A stretch of 64,000 nt of DNA from Blumeriella jaapii. Lineage: Eukaryota; Ascomycota; Leotiomycetes; Helotiales; Drepanopezizaceae. The stretch covers positions 248,001 to 312,000 of the forward strand of contig VWND01000026.1 of the NCBI GenBank assembly GCA_009599575.1, written 5' to 3'. Each line of letters starts with the position of its first letter. The first letter of the stretch is position 1. A model generated the notes under the pieces. That model was not told where the DNA came from. It saw nothing but the letters and a program-made list of their open reading frames with translations, and did not search any database. Below are positions 1 to 11,879 of the stretch, one piece after another. A program made the position numbers and the translations under genes.

Positions 1-1582
1 CCGCTCGCCTTCCGAAGCATCAAGGTACATCGGCTTCTTCATCCGTCTGTCCTTCGCCGTGGATTTGGTAACGCTCAAAAACAGCTTGAGGTCGAACAGC
101 CCTTGCATGTGGTGCTTAGCATGCAGGAGGGTGGCATCAAGCTGGGCCTTGACGACCTCGATCTCGCCCGACAGCTCCTCGGCGATCTCGGCTGTGGCAG
201 CAAGCTCCACGTAGAGCGACTCAAGTCGGTGCACGTATCTCCAGACCTTCCACTTCTCGGCCTCGGCTTTGAAAGCGTAGCTTCCGCTTTTGGCGATAGC
301 CTCCGGGCTGGCGAGCGTGAGAAAGCCTTCGACGAACGCAAACACTGGGCGTAGGCAGGCCTTGTGATCATTCTCGATAGGACCCTTGAGGAGGAAACCT
401 GAAAATCGTGCCTCGGCGTTCAGAATGGCTTGGTTCTCGACGAAGACCGCGACTTGCTCACGCAGCTTGGCGATCAACTCTTTGTGGCCCTCCGCTTTGA
501 TCTCAGGCTGAAAGCGCTTCAAGTACTCATTGGCAGTGCCTTTATCCTTGATGGTTTCAACAGTGGTGGCCATGCTCACGAAGTCCAAGCTTGTGTCGAG
601 ATCTGCGTCCGGGCCCGAGACTATGAAGACTGACTTCTTGCTATCTTCTTGGTAGCGGGTGCGGAGGTTCGGCAAGGTGGACGCAGACGAAGCAGAGCCT
701 TGGTTATCGGGGTCACACTTCTTGGAACTGTCACCACCATGTGAGAGAGACTCTTTCTGTACTGCGCGACGCGAGCCACCCGAGGTGATCTTGTACTGTC
801 CGAGAAACTAAGTCAGCACAGTCATAAGGGGTTTGGGACCAGAGTAAGCGGATGATTTTTAAGTTTGCTCTTGAAGACCCCCGAGGCAATGAACGTGACG
901 AGAGCGGGCGGCAGGTACGTACCATGTATTCGTCGCTATCCTTGATGCTTTGTTTCATGAAGGCGTTATCGGTGATGCTTCCAGCACCTCTGAAGATGCA
1001 GACCGGTTGAAGAGCCTTGGGAATGAAGAAGTGGTTTTGGAACACGACAAGACCCTTCTTCTCGACTTCGGTAATCTTCCCGGCTCCCTGGGTTTCCTCA
1101 ACATGCTCGGTCTTGTCCTTACCCTCAGTCTCCTTGCTAGGCGTATCATCGTCCTTGGTGTTCAGCTCGACCTCACCAAGAAGAGTAGGTGCGGTCACAG
1201 GTGTAGATGCTGGAACTGAAACCGGAACCGGAGCTGAACTGGTGAAAACCTCGCTCAGGATGACGGCCAAATCGGACTTTCCGGAGCTTGTGCAACCTCC
1301 AATCGCAACGACAAAGGCGTTCTTCAGACTCATGGGGGATGGACGGCGGAGCGGCTCGTTGATGTTGGGAGTAGAAGAATCCGAAAGACGAGGCTCTGGA
1401 GTCTTCTTATCATCGGGCGCATTGGTGTTCTTCTCTGGAGAGTTAGAGGGACCGTGTGGGTAGTCGACCGCAGACAGGGAGGAGCTGCGCTGGGGGTGGT
1501 TATCTGCACGAGGTGAGGGTTTGTCGATGAAAGGGTCGTCATTGAAGCGGTTGAAGAAAGGGTTGAAGGAGTGGCCCGGCAT
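1..1582 (-). CDS. P-loop kinase, nicotinamide riboside kinase-like (partial)
   Basis: Two exons are seen: 1582-923 and 795-1, joined in phase by a 127-nt intron (GTACGT donor, TGCTGAC branch, ACAG acceptor). The 3' end lies outside the window, so at least 485 residues are encoded. After a Ser/Pro-rich N-terminus a Walker A loop GGCTSSGKS appears near residue 90, then QNHFF. Exon 2 carries a hydrophobic FAFVEGFL strand, LFDLKLFLSV and an Arg/Lys lid (KDRRMKKPMY). That order matches nicotinamide riboside kinase and uridine kinase, which phosphorylate a nucleoside with ATP; the former feeds NAD salvage. Family members are usually 200-300 residues, so this is a long version with low-complexity inserts. 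The start at 1582 (MPGHSF) is preferred; an in-frame ATG further upstream exists. Substrate is inferred; a generic P-loop kinase is the alternative. Confidence 0.6.
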
Positions 1583-1759
1583 TTTCGATTGTTCTCTGTG
1601 TGGTGTTTGGGGAAGTGTGTGTTCAGATCGAAAAGAGACCGAAGCGATAAGGAAGGAGGTTGCTGTCGCGTCGCGCGTCGCGTGGGAGTCTATGGCCGAA
1701 CAGCTAGTGAATGTCAAGGACAGACAGACATCGGGATCTGGAAGCGAGATCTATTGAGG

Positions 1760-4700
1760 GGCCTTGCTTTGTGAACAGTAAGAGACAATAGACAACTAGC
1801 AGCAGGCAGGTGACTCTTTTGAGATGTATATGTATACATATAGATTTACATCGCTATGGTTGCAACAAAGTTACTTGTTCATAACTCTTCTTACATGATA
1901 CTCCAACGGCTGGGTGTAGAATTTGATTCCAGCAAATGTAGCTTTCCCTTGCGGCCTTCTAGTTTCATGGTTTGAACTGAGAAAGGAAGTAAGACGGACA
2001 TGATTGCCTTGAAATGACATTCGTGATGGCGAGTGCATTACACGGGAACAGATAAAACAACTCTTCAGGAGAGTAATGCCATTCTAGGATACTGTGATGT
2101 TGTTGTGGAGGGCTCGGCCTCTTACCAGGGCCTTTAAACAAAGCCTCTGATATCATCTGTTCCTTTCTTTCTATGCTGAGTTCGTTCCTCGGCACAAAAG
2201 CCCCGACCATTATTTTTACAGCAAAATATGACAACAACGAAGCCTTGATGTTCTAGGGGCTTGGGTGTATGCAAAACGATAGGAGATCTTCCATATCTGA
2301 ACACCAAGCAAGGCCTTCATCTAGAATAGGCAACCGTGGACCTTATTCTTTTGAATAACACAACCTGGTGGAATTTTGATCTGATCGAAATTGATAAAGC
2401 CTTTCCAAATTATAATCCAGACGATGTAATATCGATGCATTGGTGCTATTAGCTGCCTTCTGCTCCGGAAACTTCAGGCGACGTCCCTTCCGGAACTGCA
2501 GGTCGGGGGTTCGTAAAAAAAAAGCATGTTGGGAGACCATTACGACATCCTCGTCCGCAGCACATCTTTTAAACTTTGGAGTCTTTGATCTTTTGGAGTC
2601 GACAGCGAGCCATAGATAAGTGAGTCATCTGTCTCTGGCCCCGGACTTTGCCGCTCGTAAATACAGCGTTTTCTGCCATCCGGATCGGTACACTAAAAAG
2701 ACACATGTTCAAATGGGGTTCTTTCTGAAGTAAATCAAAGAATGAGAAAAATAGAGTTGCGATAAATGCGAGAGGCTGATCAAGTTCCAGCTTGAAACCT
2801 GCTTATGCCCTCGAAAATAGGACTTAGGTGGGTTGCGCAGATGCTTTCCGGGAGAAATCGGCACGAAAATATATTTAGAGACCACTAGGTTTGGGGAAGG
2901 CCTCCGAGAATTGGTACAGGTTGTTCATTCAACCCAGCAACGTTGTTGGAAAGCAAAACAAGTTCATATGTTCGGGTCTATGGCAAATTTGTGCTTTTTT
3001 TCCCTGGACGGTCTGTTTTCAATTTTGCTAATTTGACGTGTGAACCGCTATTTGAGATACTCGATAGATGCTGAATTATCAGGTTGTCTCGAGGCTAGGC
3101 TTGAGGCGATGTGGGACAGCTCATAGAGCACCCGATGAAAGGAAATCAGACAAACTTGTGATGGTATTGGCAGTTTTCTCGGTTTTCAGTGGTATAGTTT
3201 TCAGTCGAATAAAAATCCTCGTCATGACCGTAACTGTAACCAACGATTTGTAAGCAAGAACATCAGATCGCCAAACGTACTGCAAGAATTCAGTTGAGCC
3301 ATTGTAGACAGTTAACCTGACCTAAATGTCTGTACTACAATGCGAGATAGTTTATCATGATCACCCTGTTTTCTCTCAAGTCATTTGATAGGCGTTTGAA
3401 ATTCCGAAATTCACTTTACGCTTGCTTCCAATATTTTTAGCTCGGCCTCTTCCGTCCTGTTAGGAATACTCTCTTCGCTCAGAAAATAGAGAATACCTAC
3501 ATCCTGCTGAGGGAAGATTCACCACCTTTACATCAGCGAACAGAACGTCGTATCCGCGTATTTTCTATAATTTTCTGTTTTCAGAAGCAATTGCAAGACT
3601 CCAATGGTAAGATGTTAGAATTCTATAACATAGACGCGTATGGATCCAACGTTGATTTACGCTAATTTAGTCGCTTTAGGTTCGAAATTATGGTTACAAT
3701 CCATCGACCACAAGCCTATAGCTGACAGCAGTTCTTTTCTACCCGCGTTCAATCATAAGTAAAATCAAGCCACCATCTCAGGTAAAGATGGGAAATACCT
3801 TTAGCAAAGTAAAACGGACTTCCGTGCAGAAGTCGTCCATGCCATTTATGCAAGCTATACCCTGTGGTGAATGCTTCTTCTCTGCAATTTTACTAGACCA
3901 GCGTTTAAAGACTTATCGTAAGTGAAATGGGGTAGTAGAGGGAAGGTCCTCCTTTGTAGAATATTCTGTTTTCCTAACATACTTTAGTCAAAGAAGGTTC
4001 TTTGGAGACAGCTGAAGAGATGTATCTCTAAGCAGCATAAATACAGCTTCCGGATTAGAAATAAAATCAACAGTCATTAACTTCAGACCAAACTTTAAGC
4101 TTGTGATATATTTTTTTAACCTTCGTCAGCTGTATTTATAATCAATCTGGTCTCTCTTTCCATTGCTCTCAGTTGTTCTACGAAAGCTCCCCAATTCTCC
4201 CTGCCCAAAGATAGGTAACTGAACAATGTGAAAGTTCAATTCATAACCTCACAAAAGCATAAATACAGCTGATGGCTAAAGAAACGAACAAGCATGCAAA
4301 AATTCCCGCTGTAATTCTGTTCTGCACATTGCAGGCTTGCTGGCGAAAACCATAACTCCGGAGTGATAGCAATAACATCAATTGTAAATCGAACAGCAGC
4401 AACCCAAATCTCGCACCGCGGCCTCAGTCATCCTGGGAAATACACGTACGTCGGACTACCCAATACCAAGCTTGAAGTAAAAATAACATTTGGAAATATT
4501 GCCAAGAAAACAGGGCATTGTAAACAATTAAGCGAGCCACTTGCGCAAGTCCGTCTCCTGAGATCAGGATGTACCTAGGTATGCTAGGCATTTGGTATTT
4601 GGCATTCGCAGCGTTGGGAAAAGAAATTTGGAATTTAAACAACCCTGAATTCACCTTCTATTTTTCGCCCATGTCATTGTTAATGCTACAGATGGTATGT

Positions 4701-5551
4701 AGTATTTACTATTGGGGTATGCATGGACTGAAAGAGGGGAGAGCGCATTAAACATTTCACCATCTGATTAGCTGCTCCTGACACTAGCAAGGGAGATTCT
4801 TCTTTGCAATCGGAAATGCAAGATGAGTAAGGACACCAACTAAGTGTATTGAAAATCGCCTGGGAGAGAACTTGAGACTGTGCTGTGCAGATCTTACACC
4901 GTACATACTATCCATTAGGAGAAAAAAAACGGGTATGCATTGTACTCTTTCCGTTTGAGGCAAAGACTGAAACACAAAGTACCGTTCCGATAATACAAAC
5001 ATAATCGACAGCCGGATAAGTTTGACTATACGTCGATAACTTCTCCCGGGAAAACTAGAATTTAAAAACCTTGGGATTGAGTGGTACGAGATTCAATCAC
5101 TCGAAATTATAAAGAAACCTTCAGGGCGAGATCCATACAACTATATTATTACAGAAATGCACTGTAACAGACAGACACTGGGGAATTACTGAACGGATTT
5201 CCTAGGATCGGGTACTCGATGGTTATGGGAACATATATCAAGAGATGTAGTAGCCTTGGATTTCTCGGTATCTGGGTTTGAAGATCTCGTTACTCAGGGT
5301 AGGTTTATGGCTTCTTGACGGCTTAGACATTTCGGCTGCTTTCAGGATGGTACAGGACTGTATATAACTTAAGACCACGCTTGGTGAGTAGAAAGACAGA
5401 GCAAAGCAGGAGGAGAACGGGGACAGATGACGATAACCACAAATTCCGCAGTTTTCCAACAAACAGGCACCCTCGTGACTCGTGATCCAGTTGTATTAAT
5501 GGATCACAAACATGCTATTTTCGCATGACTTTTTGTCCCGTCCATTTGCCT
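1760..5551. other. gene-free intergenic stretch
   Basis: About 3.8 kb, moderately AT-rich. Only short chance open frames occur on both strands, without family motifs or plausible splice chains. No tRNA, LTR or tandem array was recognised. The phrase ATAAATACAGCT recurs near 4037 and 4259, too little to define a repeat. Confidence 0.5.
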
Positions 5552-6553
5552 TCAACTCTCAATGTTCGCAACCTTTTCATCCAGCATCCTTGCCATCCTC
5601 GTCTCCTCGTCCTCCCCCTCCCGCTTGTCACCAATCAGGCCTCGCACATCATCCCTCGTAATCATTCCCCTCCCCTCCCATCTCTGAATCTCCCTCTCCG
5701 CGATACCCTTCAAACTCCCCATCCCCACAACCAAAAAGCCCAATTCCTCCCTCTCGCAATCAAACACCTCCCACCACTCCACCTCCGGTAGCCTCACGCC
5801 CTCATCCCTCGCTGCCAGGTACACAGCAGCCGTTGCCAGCGCACACGGCTGATGCGTCAGATATAGCATCTGCGGACTCAGCAACGCCGTGTTCAGCCAG
5901 GCGATCGCGCGTCTCGCTACCCTGGTACCAACCTGCGGGTCGGAGAAGAGGTCGAGGGTCTGTAGGTAGGTGATGGCAAGCGGGTGGGGGAGCGCAACGT
6001 GCGTGGTGAAGCCGAGGGCGTTGAGAATCTGGCCTTCCAGGGTGAGGAGACGGGTGCGGTTGCTGATGTAGGCGGATTCGGAGAGGTAGTAGGATGTCGG
6101 ATCGTGGGTGGGCTTGCTAGATGCTGGGGAGGAGAGAGCAGAGCTGGGAGAGAGCAGGTAGGCGTAAACGTTGGTGATGCTGCGCATGGAGCGGGGCGAG
6201 GCGGAGATTTTGGCTGTTAGGTAGAGGGTTGCTGCTGAGACGTCCTGTATCGACGCGTTCGTTAGTGATATGTCCTCTCGTGTCACTTTGGGTCTGGAAA
6301 GATGGGACGCTGAGATACGAACGCTGAACTCCCACTCCATCAACCCGTCTACCACCCAGTACCGAAATAGCAGTACATTGGCCTGCGCAGTAATACTTTG
6401 CGGTAGGCGCAGCAGGATACCAGCTGCTTGTGTGAGGCGCGCGCTGTAGAAGCGGATGCTGTCTTGGATCTCGAGGGGCAGCGCTGTTGGACTAGAGGCG
6501 GATTGAGAGTAAAGCTGGGAGGCCGTTGCGAGGGGATTGGAGAGGTGAGACAT
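5552..6553 (-). CDS. cyclin-domain protein (cyclin L/K-like)
   Basis: Two exons, 6553-6323 and 6244-5552, flank a 78-nt intron (GTTCGT donor, CACTAAC branch, ACAG acceptor). The intron is a multiple of three and free of stops, so the frame reads through it; removing it joins WEFS to DVSAATLYLTAK, as a cyclin box requires. The product is about 307 residues. The first cyclin fold contains LPQSITAQANVLLFRYW, then the helix with AATLYLTAKISASPRSMR; a second fold follows (LNALGF, CALATAAVYLAARDEG). This resembles transcriptional cyclins of the L/K/Ctk2 group, which activate CDKs acting on RNA polymerase II or splicing factors. The start MSHLSNPLA at 6553 is chosen because upstream in-frame codons look like leader. 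The 5' end lies 380 bp from the 3' end of the Acinus-like gene on the same strand. The cyclin fold is clear; the subtype is inferred. Confidence 0.75.
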   Translation of the reverse strand: MSHLSNPLATASQLYSQSASSPTALPLEIQDSIRFYSARLTQAAGILLRLPQSITAQANVLLFRYWVVDGLMEWEFSVRISASHLSRPKVTREDISLTNASIQDVSAATLYLTAKISASPRSMRSITNVYAYLLSPSSALSSPASSKPTHDPTSYYLSESAYISNRTRLLTLEGQILNALGFTTHVALPHPLAITYLQTLDLFSDPQVGTRVARRAIAWLNTALLSPQMLYLTHQPCALATAAVYLAARDEGVRLPEVEWWEVFDCEREELGFLVVGMGSLKGIAEREIQRWEGRGMITRDDVRGLIGDKREGEDEETRMARMLDEKVANIES

Positions 6554-6932
6554 GCTTGTATCGTCAATTGATCGAGAGCTTTCGCGAAGGCGTGTGATGT
6601 TCGTGACGGAGTCGTTGAGGGTGGATTTGACATGGATTTTTGAGCGGCGGCCTTGTGCGCAAGGCTGCCATGACCATGAGATGCCGCCAGCCTTGGTATC
6701 GTCGGCTACTGAGCGAATTAACTTGTACACTGTAGCGGCTTAATCGTGGAGGAATGGAATGCAAAAATGGCATTATCTCATGTATTCTTGCGTTGCAGAG
6801 AGCATATCTCTATGGGTATCGGCCTATTGTCCCTCTAGTTCTGACACTTAGACAAGTATAAGATCGTTGACACTTGCAACCCGCAGCACCAGATCCGTGA
6901 ACTCCAACAGTGCAAGTCATGTTAGACGGCCA

Positions 6933-8780
6933 TCAGCGACGTCTATCATAGTCCCTGCGGAGATCTCGTCTTTCATCTCTCCAATCATTCCGTCTATCCG
7001 GCCCACCCCATCTGTCAAACCCCCTACCGCCATACCCTCCTCTGTACGAATCATAGCTTCCTCGACCCCCTCTGAACGAAGACGCATACCCCCCTCTACC
7101 CTGATAACCCCCGCTTCCACCACCTCTCGGGCCAAAGCCACTTGGACCACGGAAGCCTTGAGGAGGTCGGAGACCTGGGAAGATCTCTGGTCCGCGGTCG
7201 ACAACAGTATCTTCCTCGAAAGTATAACGATGAAAGTCTCCTTGCAACGGCCGTCCAGCAGCTCCATCTTTCGACAGAGCCTGGTCAATGCTATCTAGGC
7301 GCCGGTTAGCAGTGTCCTTCGAGACTGGTTGCCAATAAATCGTGGGCTTGGAACTTGTGTAATTGAACAAAGCATCCAATCTCTCTCTTCCAGTCGAGAA
7401 AGCAGTAGCTTGACCCTGGCTGTGCAAAGGTGAAGTGGGCACGCTCAAGATCCGATCTGGGTGAACGCCGTGAGGAGGAGTCGTCGGGGCGGCGGAAGTC
7501 TGGCGAGCAGGTTGGCTTGGCCGGGCAATGTTGCCGACTTCCTGCAATGTAGCAGTGACAACCTGGTGCTCGTCCCTGTCGTAGAGAATCTCCCACTTCT
7601 TGCCTCCTCGTCCTCCCCCTCTAGTTTCCTGCTCCTGATCAATCCAGTGTGCTACTTTCTCAGCGGGAACGAAGTCCACCCAGAGCGGCTTCCGGGTCTT
7701 CTCGTTAGGCCAGATGCGGTCGTGAAGAGCGGAACGAACTCGTGCTGCTGCAGAGACTTTCTCGAACGTAACGAAGGCGTGGGTACGGATGGGATCGATG
7801 TAAAACTCCGTGATAACTTCCGGGTCGTCGACGTGGCCAGGCGGAGCTGCAAGGTGTGCGAGGTGAGACTTCAGCGTCGGCGGATTGAGGGGTCGCATGA
7901 AGTCGCGGATGTAGAGCGCAGAAGTCGCGGGATGGAGAGATTGGGCTACATATCGCTCTGGTTCGAGCTCTTCCGAGTCCCGAATGTCGCCCATGGCTGA
8001 GGTCAGGGTTGTAGTGTCGGGGAAAAGGTTCTTGTATCGGGAGTCGCGATGTGAGCTTGAGTGGTCGAGCGCGTCTTCTGCGAGTGCGTGTCCTGCATCC
8101 TCAGAATCCGCGCGCTGATCGAGACCGACTTCTTGCTCGACGTCCTCCATTTTCGTATCTGCAGATTCCGAACCATGGGCATTTTCTTCGGCTGAAGTCA
8201 CCTGGACCTCCTCAGCCACTCCGGCATGGCTTTGAGAAGAATCTACGGAAACCTCCTCGTCTGGTCGAAATCGCTTGCGCACAGAGTCTCTCGCGGAAGG
8301 GGGAGGACTTTGCGATCGGCGTTTGCGCTTCCTCTGGTCTTCATTGGTTTCTCGGGGCTCGACAGAGGGCAGAGCAGACGTATGGGCTTCCTCGGCAGGA
8401 GAATGCGACGATTCGACCGTCTCAGCTGGTCGTTGCAGATTCGTTGGCACATCGATCTCCGCTGTCTCCTGAGCCGGCTCTTGTGTCTCGACCTTCGCCG
8501 CAGTCTCTACAGCCTCGGTCTCGGTCTCGGTCTCGGTCTGGAGAGGGGCATTTGGGGGGCCATCTGTAGACGCAAGCACCGGGGAGATGGTGTCTGGCGA
8601 TGTCGCCGCCGCAGAGCTGTTGTCCAACGCCTGCACCGTGGCTTCGCTCTCGGTACCTTCGTCGTTGTCCGCCGCTTCTAATCGAGCAACGAGGACGGGT
8701 TTGAGACCTGTCTGAGGGAGACCTCGCTTTTTGAGCTCAGTGCGAAGCTCGGCGACCTTTGATTTGCTCCAGTCAGTCAT
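6933..8780 (-). CDS. Acinus-like SAP/RRM/RSB splicing factor
   Basis: One uninterrupted frame encodes about 615 residues. An N-terminal SAP domain (residues 5-37, WSKSKVAELRTELKKRGL, a DNA/RNA-binding helix pair) is followed by a long acidic Ser/Glu-rich linker with a basic RKRKRR patch. An RRM-like fold starts near residue 285 (ALYIRDFMRPL, later HAFVTFEKVSAA). Near residue 470 comes LDALFNYTSSKPTIYWQP, which fits the RSB motif by which Acinus binds RNPS1 and SAP18 in the ASAP complex. The last 50 residues are RGG/RGY-rich, as in RNA-binding tails. SAP, RRM and RSB in that order is diagnostic of Acinus, a splicing and exon-junction factor in the nucleus. The start MTDWSKSK places SAP at the N-terminus; a GTG-initiated extension upstream is unlikely. 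No intron was seen, unusual for a gene this long here. Confidence 0.82.
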   Translation of the reverse strand: MTDWSKSKVAELRTELKKRGLPQTGLKPVLVARLEAADNDEGTESEATVQALDNSSAAATSPDTISPVLASTDGPPNAPLQTETETETEAVETAAKVETQEPAQETAEIDVPTNLQRPAETVESSHSPAEEAHTSALPSVEPRETNEDQRKRKRRSQSPPPSARDSVRKRFRPDEEVSVDSSQSHAGVAEEVQVTSAEENAHGSESADTKMEDVEQEVGLDQRADSEDAGHALAEDALDHSSSHRDSRYKNLFPDTTTLTSAMGDIRDSEELEPERYVAQSLHPATSALYIRDFMRPLNPPTLKSHLAHLAAPPGHVDDPEVITEFYIDPIRTHAFVTFEKVSAAARVRSALHDRIWPNEKTRKPLWVDFVPAEKVAHWIDQEQETRGGGRGGKKWEILYDRDEHQVVTATLQEVGNIARPSQPARQTSAAPTTPPHGVHPDRILSVPTSPLHSQGQATAFSTGRERLDALFNYTSSKPTIYWQPVSKDTANRRLDSIDQALSKDGAAGRPLQGDFHRYTFEEDTVVDRGPEIFPGLRPPQGFRGPSGFGPRGGGSGGYQGRGGYASSFRGGRGSYDSYRGGYGGRGFDRWGGPDRRNDWRDERRDLRRDYDRRR

Positions 8781-11700
8781 GATGTTCGGGTTGTTGAGAG
8801 ATGTACTCGGCCAGCTCCGCATTCGAAGGAGTGTGGGTTTTGAGAACTTTGAGGTGAAGAGAGTTCGCGAACAAGCTTTCGATGTTTGCTTTTCAGATGA
8901 CACGGCCGCGGCGGGTATTAGAAAAACCGAATCCGACGCGTCACGCGAGGCCGATGCTCGGATCCGATGCCGAAAATAGGGGGGACTTCGAGCTCTCGCA
9001 CGTCAACAACGACAACAACAACAACAACAACAGCCGATGATATTCCCACGATGTCTATCAGCAAGTCTTCAAGCTTCAGCCATTTCACATCTACGTTTTC
9101 TGTAAATCTCTGCTCCCTAGGTACGTATCGGCACGACTCTTTTGTGGCCAACCTTCTCTTTCTACAGGACCTGGCGTCTACTTTCGAAGAACAACCAACG
9201 TGGCTTTCTCCCTGTCACAGTAGCTCAACCCAGTCTGGCCAATCCATAGTGGTTAGCTAGGAACGTTGCCATCGGAGGATAAACGTATGGTCTCAGGAGG
9301 CCTGCAATCCGTCTCTAGAATGCTTGTCTCTGCAATAGTGCCATCGATGCATGCCAACCCAAGTCAGGGGAACAAGAAGGTGGTAACAAGAGGACGTTCC
9401 TCATGCCATGTTTACTCGGACCCTCGAGAAGCTCGAATCGTCGGATCCTGACTCTCCCACGTGACAATTCGAGTTTCTTTGGTATGTCACGCCTTTGGTC
9501 TGCCCTAGGCCGAAGACCGTGAACTGTACGGCACAGCTTTGGTCGCCCGATGACTTCGACCTAAAGCCCGGGATGCCAGCTCTTCGTCTTCCATGAGGAC
9601 CTTGGGTCTGTTGCAGCTCAGGACTGAAACCACGGCAGTCCGTAGGAAGATGAAGGCGAACGGTCGTAGTGGAATTTGCGTCGGTTGCGCTAGTGCTGGT
9701 AAAAATGCTTCTAGGAGCCGTCTAGCTGGCGACAGCGCCGAGTGTCAGAGTGCAGGTGTTCGTGCCGGGTTTCCAGGCCGGGAGTTGGTAGCGCGAAACT
9801 GCTGGTGCTGTTTGTAGGCTTGATCGTGTTTGCTAAGATTCTAGGCTGGGAGGACTGGGCGGGTTCCGGGTTGGGAACTCAAATACATGTCTGAGTGAGA
9901 GACTTGAAGCGCACCGATGATATCCTCGGTCCTCGAACTCGAGATGCATGCTGCAACAACTCTCGGACTGTGAAACGAAGCTTCACTTCCTGCTTCTCAC
10001 GCGGACCAACAAATCTACTGTATCAGATTGTCTCTTCGGCGTCACTAGACAGACGTTAGACTTAGTCGTCGATCTTGGCATCAGATACCACGCCCTACCA
10101 AAAAAGAGTAACGGAGAATTCAATCGCAATGTGATGGAGGCTAGTGCAAAGTCTCCATGCTGTATGTACATCACAGTGTAAATACCAGGTTGCTTTACAA
10201 AAGAGTGAAGTGGCCCACGGTGAACGATAGCATGGGGACCCATTTGCGGACCGCACGAACGTGTATATGGGACGGCGACACATGATCGCCTGATACGGAT
10301 ATCTGAAGTCAAACGAGGGCAGAGGGAAAGTATGAGTAGCAAGGGGGTGGGTTCAAAGCGATAGTTGGTATCAGATGTGAGGACATGTTGGGTTTTGATG
10401 TCAGTGGTGCTGAGAATTGGGAGTGGAACCACTTTTGGGCTCACGAGCTTGCTGTTTGGTTTTCATGAAGGGTGGCAGAAGAGGCATTTGATATGCAAGA
10501 AGATGGGAGCGAGTATCTCACTATCAGAGTTGGTTGTTGAGAGGAAGAGGTCGAGGGCTGCGTGAGGCGAGCTAGAAGCTGAACACGGACCGTCGCAGGG
10601 AAATGAAGCTCATCGACGGTCAGACAGAAGCCCGACAACAAGACCGGGAAGACGACGGAACAACAGCTGCAACCTACTATCACCCGCATACGAAGGACGG
10701 AGGAAGCACAGGTGGGACAGACAAGCCTTGCTAGGCGCAGCGGATTTGGGGCAGTTATGTCCGTCAGCATTGCTGTTGCTCGAGACGAGACTCAAGAGAC
10801 GGAGACAGCAAAGGTGTAAAGGATGCGGCATGTTCGCCAGCTACAGTCAGACTCGAATCAGCATCGGCCTCCGAGTTGTCTGTACATCCGTGGATTGAGC
10901 TTTTGAAGCAGAGTGCCTGGTTTGGACTGGTTTGGCAGAAGAGGAGGGGTTGCGTTGCCATGTCTTCCGAGTCCGACTCTTATGTAGATCAGGCGGATCG
11001 CCGCGTGTACTTCGCTAGGAACCGGAGATAAGTGAAGGGCGATCAAAGCTTGACACTGGGTCGTTGCTGGCTGCGATCGTCTGGCGACGCCATTGCTGCA
11101 TTGTTGGCGTGTGGAAGTTGAAGGATGAATAGTTAAGCGAGGTCAACATCCGAATTGGCCCAGCCATGGCAAAGCATGCCATACGTGCCATGAGCAATGG
11201 CGGTCTGGTATCGCTGGAAGGCTCTCAATCTCTCACTTATCCTCCGTCATTCTACGACTTGATTTATGACGGACCTCCCTTGAGGACTTCTGGACCTAGG
11301 TTTCCTATGTCCATGCTATCATTGGCGCATCATTGGGCATGAACGGTTTGGATGCGTGGAAACGTCTCGGGCATATGCGCAATTGCGCCTTACAACAGGC
11401 CCGAGCATCTGGCACTCGGCACAGAAGAGCTTGTGTGTTTTGACGCACCTCAACCGTTCAGCTACAGGGTCTGCTCACCTACAATGCTAGCATGGTCCTT
11501 GACTCATTTGGAGGGGGCTTCTCTCGGTCCTGGTGTTTCTTCGTTTTTGTTCGCCTGTTGTTAACTTGTTTTTGCTTACTACCTTACCGATGACATTCCT
11601 CGGGTGTTGTTCTTGTTCTTGACCGAAGAAACAGGGATTCGATCTTGTTTCTAAGAGCGTGAGGCAAGGCCTGGTTTCCTGTCCAAGAAACAATAATGGG

Positions 11701-11837
11701 ACACTCTCTCGAAAGAGAGTCATGGGCGTGGTACACATTTGCGTGCGTGGTTCTTGTGACCAGGTAGTAAGTCATCCATTACAACAGAAGATTCTCCCCG
11801 ACTCGCAGCTGACGGGTCAAGTGCATCACAATGGCTA
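8781..11837. other. intergenic stretch without a supported gene
   Basis: About 3 kb between the Acinus-like gene and the rhodopsin-like gene. Several 60-150-codon open frames exist on both strands but none shows a recognisable domain, signal peptide or consistent splice chain. The part next to 8780 is the leader and promoter of the Acinus-like gene. Confidence 0.45.
9004..9032. repeat. (ACA)n microsatellite
   Basis: A run of roughly nine ACA triplets lies 220 bp upstream of the Acinus-like start codon, probably in its leader or promoter. Confidence 0.8.
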
Positions 11838-11879
11838 CGACTAGGCGCGCTCAAGAATCTCCAGACTGATGACTACGGG

